Assembly (NCBI GenBank): GCA_003696125.1
Contig: RFHZ01000896.1
Coordinates: 1 to 5,965 of the forward strand
DNA length: 5,965 nucleotides
Direction of reading: 5' to 3'
DNA from: Nitrospinota bacterium
GTDB lineage: Bacteria; Tectomicrobia; Entotheonellia; J063
Shown: positions 1-4,682 of the stretch, piece after piece
How positions within the stretch are numbered: position 1 is the first letter of the stretch
Layout of the letters: each line of letters opens with the position of its first letter
Made by a program: the position numbers and the translations under genes
The notes under the pieces: model-generated
Seen by the model: the letters and a program-made list of their open reading frames with translations, nothing else
The model's database searches: none
What the model was told of the DNA's origin: nothing

Positions 1-1
1 G

Positions 2-481
2 GGGAAGTGTCGGCAGGGGTATGGTGGAGCCTGGACCGTGGGGGAGACAGGTGCTGCCACTCTCTGTCCCTTCCTCTTTCATGCCGCCTATCCCTATTTT
101 GTCACCCTGCTCAACGGTGGCTGGTTCCCCTGGGTTCCGGCCGGAGGCACGGTTATTGCCCAGTGTGGCAATCCTGAGGGAGCGGTAGAACTGGAGATTG
201 GCCGGGAGGTCCGAGAGGACAGCACGGTCGTTTTTGCCCGCATCAGAAAGGTACGGGGCATCTGTCCTCAAGGGTATGAATCCGGGCAGGCATTTGCCTT
301 TACCATGGACGAACTCCCCTGCTGTCCCAAAGCTGCCGGGGCCTTTATCCCTTATCTGGCTTTTGTGGCCCAGGGAGGGGAACTCCCCTGGAAGGATGCA
401 GAGGGAACTCCCGTTCTCTGTTGTCCTGATGTCTCGTGTGATGCGGTATTTACCATAGGGAAGGATTGGCGGTGCGGTTGA
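2..481 (+). CDS. Tandem TIGR04076-like cysteine-rich protein (copy A), 5' end cut by window
   Basis: The frame is open to the window edge, so the gene starts upstream; the GTG at 38 lies inside the first domain and is not the start. Numbering from the codon at 2, 159 residues are visible and hold two copies of one domain. Copy 1 has C3, GY at 6-7, CP at 22-23, a YPY motif at 30-32, GGxxPW at 39-44 and C55. Copy 2 has C88, GY at 91-92, CCP at 107-109, PY at 117-118, GGxxPW at 125-130 and CCPD at 140-143. This is the pattern I recall for the small cysteine-rich TIGR04076 family (about 90 residues, usually one domain), whose function is unknown to me. The conserved cysteines suggest metal or cluster binding; that is inference. 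No signal peptide or membrane segment is visible in this part. By comparison with the paralogue at 2764-3363, probably only a short N-terminal piece is missing. The gene lies 49 bases before a radical SAM gene on the same strand, probably in one operon. The family call is good; the function is open. Confidence 0.8.
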   Translation, partial: GKCRQGYGGAWTVGETGAATLCPFLFHAAYPYFVTLLNGGWFPWVPAGGTVIAQCGNPEGAVELEIGREVREDSTVVFARIRKVRGICPQGYESGQAFAFTMDELPCCPKAAGAFIPYLAFVAQGGELPWKDAEGTPVLCCPDVSCDAVFTIGKDWRCG

Positions 482-506
482 TCCCCGGGTACATGGTACC
501 CGGGAT
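481..506 (+). promoter_or_regulatory. Intercistronic hairpin at the end of the copy A gene
   Basis: A near-perfect inverted repeat: CCCGGGTAC (484-492) pairs with GTACCCGGG (496-504) across a three-base loop. The stem extends by two A-T pairs (481-482 with 505-506) past a bulged C at 483. It begins at the last base of the TGA stop of the upstream gene and ends 10 bases before the Shine-Dalgarno site of the radical SAM gene. No T-run follows, so it is not a standard intrinsic terminator. It could stabilise or process the mRNA, or lower expression of the downstream gene relative to the upstream one. The structure is seen; the role is inferred. Confidence 0.55.
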
Positions 507-516
507 TCACATCCAC

Positions 517-521
517 AGGAG
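517..521 (+). promoter_or_regulatory. Ribosome binding site for the first radical SAM gene
   Basis: AGGAG lies nine bases before the ATG at 531. It supports that start and sits outside the preceding hairpin, so the hairpin would not directly cover it. Confidence 0.65.
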
Positions 522-530
522 AACAGGATC

Positions 531-1622
531 ATGCGTTTGCTCTACAATCGAGCCAGAATTTTTGCCGGCATAGCCACATACCACTACCTGGGACGAAGAC
601 GGCCGGTGGTGGCCTATCTCTTGCTGACCAATCGATGCAACCTGCGCTGCCGCTACTGCTTTGTCGATGTGAACACCATCTACAAGAGCGACTTTACCCT
701 CAGCGAGTGGGAGGCAACGCTGGATAACCTGAAAAAGCATGGCGGAGTTTCGATCTGTCTGATGGGAGGAGAACCGCTCCTCTTCAAAGATATCGATGAG
801 TTGATCCTCTATGGAAAGCGGCTCGGATTCAACATCGAGATGACGACCAATGGGTTTGGCCTCGAGAAACATATCGATGCGGTGAAGCGTGTGAATGCGG
901 TGATGCTCTCCCTGGACGGTCCCCAGGAGATTATGGAGAAGAATCGAGGGAAACGATCGTATGACTATGTGATGCGGGCACTCGAACTTTTGCAGCGGCA
1001 TAAGGTACCGGTACGGATCAACTGTGTGGCAACAAAGCAGAATAAGGACGCCATCCCCTGGCTCTTGGACTTTGCAGATAAACACAATGTCTGGGTGACC
1101 TTCTCTCTGACCGCCGATTTTCCCCCGGAGGCTAAGGATCTGGAAGCGGAGATCATGCTCACCCGGGAGGAAGTCAAGGAGTACTACCGTCTGCTCCTGC
1201 GACACAAGCGGGCAGGGAGGAAGATCCTCTTCTCCGAAGAGACGCTCCGATACGTTATCGACTATCCCCTCCCCTACCAGGAAATCCTCTGGCGTAATGG
1301 GGAGAGATTGCGACCAAAAGAGACGTGTCTGTTTGGACAGACGATGATCTATATCAACAGCAATGGGGACATCTACCCCTGTGCAACTCTCTGGAATACG
1401 GATAAGTTTCAGCCGAAGAATATCCGGAAAGATGGGTTTGAGGCTGCCCTGGATCATGCGGCCCGTCTGCCGTGTAAAGGGTGTTTCTGCCCCGGAGTGC
1501 CGGAGTGGAAGCGGATGGCTACACTACGGGGAGCCCTGTTCGGTCTGAAAGTCACGATCAATCAGGTATGGAGTCATCGATTAAACCGGGAGACGCCTTC
1601 CGCGATCACCCATATGGAGTGA
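531..1622 (+). CDS. Radical SAM protein with SPASM/twitch-like C-terminus
   Basis: A 363-residue radical SAM enzyme. The 4Fe-4S/SAM-binding motif CNLRCRYC gives C36, C40 and C43, preceded by a LLLTNR strand. The SAM-contacting GGEP motif is at 79-82, and TTNGF and LSLDGP follow as the usual barrel strands. The C-terminal part has C266-x12-G279-x4-C284, the SPASM signature, then C315, C318 and C320, so it probably carries one auxiliary Fe-S cluster. SPASM/twitch enzymes modify peptides, proteins, lipids or small molecules by radical chemistry begun with 5'-deoxyadenosyl. The N-terminal 25 residues are basic and aromatic, with no clear transmembrane helix. ATG 531 is preceded by AGGAG at good spacing. 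The gene sits between a cysteine-rich tandem-domain gene and a second radical SAM gene. The two radical SAM proteins differ clearly in sequence (GGEP here, GIGE there), so they are not a recent duplication. The superfamily call is very secure; the substrate is unknown. Confidence 0.93.
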   Translation: MRLLYNRARIFAGIATYHYLGRRRPVVAYLLLTNRCNLRCRYCFVDVNTIYKSDFTLSEWEATLDNLKKHGGVSICLMGGEPLLFKDIDELILYGKRLGFNIEMTTNGFGLEKHIDAVKRVNAVMLSLDGPQEIMEKNRGKRSYDYVMRALELLQRHKVPVRINCVATKQNKDAIPWLLDFADKHNVWVTFSLTADFPPEAKDLEAEIMLTREEVKEYYRLLLRHKRAGRKILFSEETLRYVIDYPLPYQEILWRNGERLRPKETCLFGQTMIYINSNGDIYPCATLWNTDKFQPKNIRKDGFEAALDHAARLPCKGCFCPGVPEWKRMATLRGALFGLKVTINQVWSHRLNRETPSAITHME

Positions 1623-1724
1623 GTAGTCATCTACACTCCATGCAGGACAGGGGGCACCCTTTTAAAGAGAGCCTTCCTGGGGCTGCATGCTGAGAAGTGA
1701 GGGTTATCGGTGCTGGAGTAGAGC
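1623..1724 (+). other. 102-base gap between the two radical SAM genes
   Basis: This is the longest non-coding gap in the window. It holds a short inverted repeat, CATGCAG (1639-1645) and CTGCATG (1683-1689), with a 37-base loop, too weak to call a defined structure. A 17-codon frame runs from ATG 1640 to TGA 1693 and has no Shine-Dalgarno site. I see no clear -35/-10 promoter and no terminator with a T-run. The last bases carry GGAG (1715-1718), six bases before the ATG of the next gene. Confidence 0.4.
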
Positions 1725-2744
1725 ATGAGACGATCAACGAAACACAGCTTTATGCAAGCGATCCCCTTATCCAATCTCCTCCGGTATACGCTCGATCTCT
1801 ACATACGACCGAGCAGAGCCCTGGCCAAACCCTCTTACTTGCAGATCTCGACCACGTCCCGTTGTAATCTCGCCTGTAAAATGTGTAACAACCAGAGGCT
1901 TCGCAGAAGGGCGAGCCTTCCCCTAGAAGATTTTGTCACCATACTCCAGCATGCAAGAGAGGTCCCGATCATCGTATTTTCCGGTATCGGGGAGAACTTT
2001 CTCCACCGGGACTTTCTGGACATGGTCGATTTGTGTCGGCAGGAAGGCAAGTATATTCAGGTTACCACGAATCTCAACGTGGGAAAGCACCGCCTGGAAA
2101 AGCTCCTTACCTACAGGATCGACCTTATCGATGTCTCCATCGATGGCTGGGATCAGGCGTCTTATGAACAGATCCGGATCCATGGAAAGTGGTCGCTCTT
2201 GATAGAAAACTTGCAAGCGATGAGCCAGTTCATCCGAGAGGAGTCACTCCCCACTCGTATCAGAGTCCGGCTGGTGCTGAGCAGGTACAATGCAGACAGG
2301 CTCATCGACTTTGTGACCCTGATGGAACGGTTAGGGGTTCATGCGATCGAGATCTCTCCCCTGACCGGTGCGGTGCATAAAGAGGTCCGAGCCGTAAGCT
2401 CCTATACCACTATCGTAAAGGCGCTGCGAAGACGGCTGAAACAGTCATCGGTAATCCTTGAAGCGCAAAAAGTGAGCAACGTCAAAGCGATCAATCGCTG
2501 TCCGTATCCCTATCGCGGAATGTACATAGCCGAAACCGGCGCCTATCTCCCCTGTTGCTGGCAGTTACATAACCCCAGGTATGAACAGATTGTGCATGAG
2601 GAATTCCCCTTTGGTAGCCTCAAGGACTATACCCCGGATATGGCCTGGAATTCTCCTCCAATGCGCCATTTCAGACGCATGATGCGTCTGGGAAAGACGC
2701 CAGATTTTTGTCGAGGGTGTGTCCTCTTTAAAGGTGCAGCATGA
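1725..2744 (+). CDS. Radical SAM/SPASM domain protein
   Basis: A 339-residue radical SAM enzyme. The cluster motif CNLACKMC gives C47, C51 and C54 after an ISTTSR strand. The usual GGE motif appears as SGIGE, followed by the VSIDGW and YEQIR stretches typical of SPASM-type enzymes. The C-terminal SPASM domain is well formed: C259-x12-G272-x4-C277, directly followed by C278; then an AWNSPPMRHFRRM segment that matches the usual 'eiWnspe...R' stretch; then C329-x2-C332 just before the stop. One auxiliary 4Fe-4S cluster is likely. The start at ATG 1725 has GGAG six bases upstream; an in-frame ATG at 1752 (residue 10) is a weaker alternative. The N-terminal leader of about 37 residues before the barrel is basic. 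The gene is 19 bases upstream of the second tandem cysteine-rich gene, so the two are probably co-translated and functionally linked. The family is secure; the substrate is unknown. Confidence 0.93.
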   Translation: MRRSTKHSFMQAIPLSNLLRYTLDLYIRPSRALAKPSYLQISTTSRCNLACKMCNNQRLRRRASLPLEDFVTILQHAREVPIIVFSGIGENFLHRDFLDMVDLCRQEGKYIQVTTNLNVGKHRLEKLLTYRIDLIDVSIDGWDQASYEQIRIHGKWSLLIENLQAMSQFIREESLPTRIRVRLVLSRYNADRLIDFVTLMERLGVHAIEISPLTGAVHKEVRAVSSYTTIVKALRRRLKQSSVILEAQKVSNVKAINRCPYPYRGMYIAETGAYLPCCWQLHNPRYEQIVHEEFPFGSLKDYTPDMAWNSPPMRHFRRMMRLGKTPDFCRGCVLFKGAA

Positions 2745-2750
2745 GAACAG

Positions 2751-2760
2751 AAGGAAGGAA
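2751..2760 (+). promoter_or_regulatory. Ribosome binding site supporting the ATG at 2764
   Basis: AAGGAAGGAA lies just upstream of ATG 2764, inside the 19-base gap after the SPASM gene. A second site, GGAG at 2799-2802, is nine bases before an in-frame ATG at 2812. Both starts are therefore plausible, and I prefer the longer form only slightly. Confidence 0.5.
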
Positions 2761-2763
2761 GCG

Positions 2764-3363
2764 ATGAAAGGATGCCTTGCCTTCCCCCCCTTTCTCCTGG
2801 AGACAGGGGAGATGAAGAAGATTTGCAAGTACTGCAAACGGCGGGGACAGGAGTTTAGGCCGAATGACATCGTCCGTGATTTCTGCCCGGATGCGTTGTT
2901 TGTGGCCTATCCGTACGCGTTAGCCCTCCTGTACGGGGCAGAAGGGGAATGTCAAAAGGGGCGTGTACATCTGCGCTGTCCTCACCCCCAGGGAATCGTG
3001 ATGGAGGTACGGCGTGTCCATTGCCGTCCGTTATGGCTCCGGCTGCTGAAGCGTCTCTTCGACTGGGTTGTTGCACGGGTGCTTTACCCTGTAGACTGGG
3101 AAGACTGGCATATACGGGTACGGGTACTAGAGAATCGGGGAGCCTGCCCGGCAAACTATGTTCCTGGTACAACCTACTGGCTGAATGTCAGGCGGACAGA
3201 TGAGTTGTGCCCGGCTGCCTTCCACGGAATCTATCCCTTTGTACTGGCCGACCATGGAGCAGGCGCAGAAGAGAGATCGATTCCTCGGCGTTTGCACTGT
3301 CCTGATCATGAGGGGATCATCTACAACCTGCAATGGCTTGCAGATCCCCCCATTTCATCATAA
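2764..3363 (+). CDS. Tandem TIGR04076-like cysteine-rich protein (copy B) with amphipathic linker
   Basis: A 199-residue paralogue of the protein encoded at the window start. Domain 1 has C21, an extra C24, CP at 41-42, YPY at 49-51 and CP at 72-73. Domain 2 has C128, CP at 149-150, YPF at 157-159 and CPDHEG at 179-184. The cysteine spacing matches the other copy, but the GGxxPW motif of that copy is lost in both domains here, so the role has probably diverged. Between the domains, residues 88-115 form a basic and hydrophobic stretch rich in Trp, Leu and Arg, which could be an amphipathic helix that touches a membrane or a partner. The start is uncertain: ATG 2764 has a good Shine-Dalgarno site, but ATG 2812 (residue 17) also has one and would begin directly at the first domain. 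The stop at 3361-3363 directly abuts the next gene's Shine-Dalgarno site, so translation is probably coupled. The relationship to copy A is clear; the function is unknown. Confidence 0.8.
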   Translation: MKGCLAFPPFLLETGEMKKICKYCKRRGQEFRPNDIVRDFCPDALFVAYPYALALLYGAEGECQKGRVHLRCPHPQGIVMEVRRVHCRPLWLRLLKRLFDWVVARVLYPVDWEDWHIRVRVLENRGACPANYVPGTTYWLNVRRTDELCPAAFHGIYPFVLADHGAGAEERSIPRRLHCPDHEGIIYNLQWLADPPISS

Positions 3364-3369
3364 GAGGAG
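3364..3369 (+). promoter_or_regulatory. Ribosome binding site that fixes the start at 3377
   Basis: GAGGAG begins right after the upstream TAA stop and lies seven bases before ATG 3377. It decides the start of the membrane protein gene. The frame stays open back to 3185, but that part overlaps the conserved second domain of the upstream gene. Confidence 0.7.
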
Positions 3370-3376
3370 CGAGCAG

Positions 3377-3814
3377 ATGCGACCAACGGTGCATGTCACG
3401 ACTGCCGGAATCCTGACTGTGGTAATGGCACGCTTTGTGCCTGTTGCAGAGGCCTTGGGGTTTTTTCTGGCCTCCTCGCTCCTGGATGTGGATCATTTCG
3501 TCTACTACGCGGCCCGTTTTCGAGAGATGAGTCTCCGTAAGGCGATGGCCTATTTTGAATCGGTGATGAATGTTCCCCGTCCCTGCGTCTGTGTATGCCA
3601 TACGCTCGAGTTTGTGGTCGGCCTGGGCCTGCTGACCCTGGCCAGCTCGTCACGGCTCCTCGTGGCCTGTCTGGCCGGGGTGGTGGTCCATTTAGCCCTG
3701 GACCTGGGGGAAGCGATCGCCATGGATCGCCTCTCCTATCGCTGGTGGTCACTGCTGGAGTATGGCTGGCAGATGCGGAAGCAGTGTTCGATTCACTGCT
3801 CACGCCAATCGTAG
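3377..3814 (+). CDS. Small membrane protein with metal-dependent-hydrolase-like His/Asp motifs
   Basis: A 145-residue hydrophobic protein. Membrane segments are likely at about residues 8-36, 76-92 and 94-110. Polar residues lie in or beside them: H6, D37-x-D39-H40, C-V-C-V-C-H-T-L-E-F at 70-79, and H105-x3-D109. An early His, a DxDH, an HTxEF-like motif and an HxxxD recall the membrane-bound metal-dependent hydrolase group (YdjM-like, PF04307) and related uncharacterised short proteins with a DVDHxxYY motif. The His/Asp set could bind a divalent metal near the membrane surface. The catalytic activity is inferred, not shown, and the protein is shorter than most members of that group. Three alternating cysteines (70, 72, 74) just before the conserved His are an odd feature. 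The C-terminus is basic and polar. ATG 3377 is chosen for its Shine-Dalgarno site and because the conserved region begins there. The gene is 13 bases after the copy B gene, within the operon. Confidence 0.75.
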   Translation: MRPTVHVTTAGILTVVMARFVPVAEALGFFLASSLLDVDHFVYYAARFREMSLRKAMAYFESVMNVPRPCVCVCHTLEFVVGLGLLTLASSSRLLVACLAGVVVHLALDLGEAIAMDRLSYRWWSLLEYGWQMRKQCSIHCSRQS

Positions 3815-3837
3815 TGGGAGAAGAGCAAAGGAAGAAG

Positions 3838-3842
3838 AGGGG
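3838..3842 (+). promoter_or_regulatory. Ribosome binding site that supports the start at 3849
   Basis: AGGGG lies six bases before ATG 3849 in a strikingly purine-rich leader (3815-3848). It supports this start over the upstream in-frame ATG at 3762, which lies inside the membrane protein gene and gives a non-conserved Arg/Glu-rich extension. Confidence 0.55.
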
Positions 3843-3848
3843 TGGAGT

Positions 3849-4658
3849 ATGCAGAGTAAGGTGGAGCAACGGGTCAAAGCCGCCAATCGCCAGTTCTATG
3901 ACGCCGTTGCCGATCATTACGAAGAGGTGGATGGACGCCGTTCCCCTGTGCTTGAAGCCTGGTTGCGTCGAAGACTCTCCTGGCTCCGCCGATATGCACC
4001 GGGAGGGCGACTCCTGGATCTCGGAACCGGGAGTGGCTTTGTGACCCGCTGTGCCAGGGGGATATTTGCTCTGCGGATAGGGGTCGATCTTTCAGCTCGT
4101 ATCCTTATCCAGCATCAAACGGCATTCGATGGGGGGATGGCAGCCGATGTGGATGCCCTCCCTTTTGCAGCCCAGCAGTTTGATGTCGTCACCTGCTTTG
4201 CCGTCTTGCATCACCTCTACACCTTTGACGGATTAGTTGCTGAGGTTGCTCGTGTCCTGAGAACCGGGGGGATATTCTACTCCGACCATGACATGAATGC
4301 AGCCTTTTATCGGCGATTCCGGCTCCCCCTCACCCTCTATCGGCGGCTCTGGTATGATGCCAGGACAAAGTATCACCGGGTGAATCGGCAGATTACTCCA
4401 GAGCTTTATCGATTTGCCGAGTGGCAGGAGGAGGGGATCGAGGTGGAACCCCTCGTACGCCTGCTGGAAGAGGCCGGCTTTTCGGTCATGACCACCTTTC
4501 ACTGGTTTGGGCTGACCCCGATCACCGATACGCTCTTTGGTCAACACACGTTTACGAATGGTTGGGCCCCGCTCCTTTCCGTGATTGCGGTGAAGGGGAG
4601 CAGGATACCAGCACTCTGGGAAGAGCATCTCACGGCAGATGTGACTGCCGTCTCTTAG
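3849..4658 (+). CDS. Class I SAM-dependent methyltransferase (Methyltransf_11/25 type)
   Basis: A 269-residue Rossmann-fold methyltransferase. Motif I is LLDLGTGSGF at 55-64, which binds SAM. The acidic ribose contact is D80 in GVDLS, the adenine-loop motif is DVDALPF at 100-106, FDVV is at 111-114 followed by LHH at 120-122, and the post-motif RVLRTGG is at 135-141. The N-terminus, with an FYDAVADHYEEVDG stretch at 16-29, is the usual entry helix of this group. The C-terminal half is not the minimal fold: residues 150-165 form a basic Arg- and Tyr-rich segment, followed by a region resembling the substrate-binding parts of lipid or small-molecule methyltransferases. No membrane segment is visible. 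The acceptor (O, N or C) cannot be read from the sequence. In this setting it is probably a tailoring enzyme of the same pathway as the radical SAM proteins, and it lies 24 bases before the cobalamin-type radical SAM gene. The family is secure. Confidence 0.92.
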   Translation: MQSKVEQRVKAANRQFYDAVADHYEEVDGRRSPVLEAWLRRRLSWLRRYAPGGRLLDLGTGSGFVTRCARGIFALRIGVDLSARILIQHQTAFDGGMAADVDALPFAAQQFDVVTCFAVLHHLYTFDGLVAEVARVLRTGGIFYSDHDMNAAFYRRFRLPLTLYRRLWYDARTKYHRVNRQITPELYRFAEWQEEGIEVEPLVRLLEEAGFSVMTTFHWFGLTPITDTLFGQHTFTNGWAPLLSVIAVKGSRIPALWEEHLTADVTAVS

Positions 4659-4667
4659 TCCCTCAGG

Positions 4668-4675
4668 AAGGGAGG
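4668..4675 (+). promoter_or_regulatory. Strong ribosome binding site for the cobalamin radical SAM gene
   Basis: AAGGGAGG lies seven bases before ATG 4683 and is the closest match to the anti-Shine-Dalgarno sequence in the window. A short stem, TCCCT (4659-4663) with AGGGA (4669-4673), could partly hide it. Confidence 0.7.
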
Positions 4676-4682
4676 TTGGTAT

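Noticed and set aside
38-40. GTG as the start of the first gene
   Set aside because: The frame is open to the window edge and the codons before it encode the first Cys and GY of the domain, matching the second copy.
311-390. Direct repeat GAACTCCCCTG at 311-321 and 380-390
   Set aside because: Eleven bases only, in different contexts of a Pro- and Cys-rich domain; probably chance from the similar codons for E-L-P.
370-391. G-rich/C-rich inverted repeat inside the copy A gene (AGGGG and CCCCT with a four-base loop)
   Set aside because: Short, inside coding sequence that encodes the conserved GGELPW motif, with no T-run; best explained by codon composition.
507-1457. Long open frame (316 codons) on the minus strand, antisense to the first radical SAM gene
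   Set aside because: It lies wholly opposite a gene with clear catalytic motifs, encodes no recognisable domain and is explained by codon bias of the sense gene.
3185-3376. Upstream extension of the membrane protein frame
   Set aside because: It overlaps the conserved second domain of copy B and has no matching conserved features; ATG 3377 has a proper Shine-Dalgarno site.
3762-3848. Upstream extension of the methyltransferase frame
   Set aside because: It overlaps the end of the membrane protein gene and gives an Arg/Glu-rich stretch unlike the family; ATG 3849 has a ribosome binding site.
3396-3917. Minus-strand 173-codon frame opposite the membrane protein gene
   Set aside because: Pro/Arg/Ser-rich translation with no domain, fully antisense to a better supported gene.
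3595-4044. Plus-strand 149-codon frame across the membrane protein and methyltransferase genes
   Set aside because: A Gly/Pro-rich out-of-frame shadow covering parts of two supported genes.
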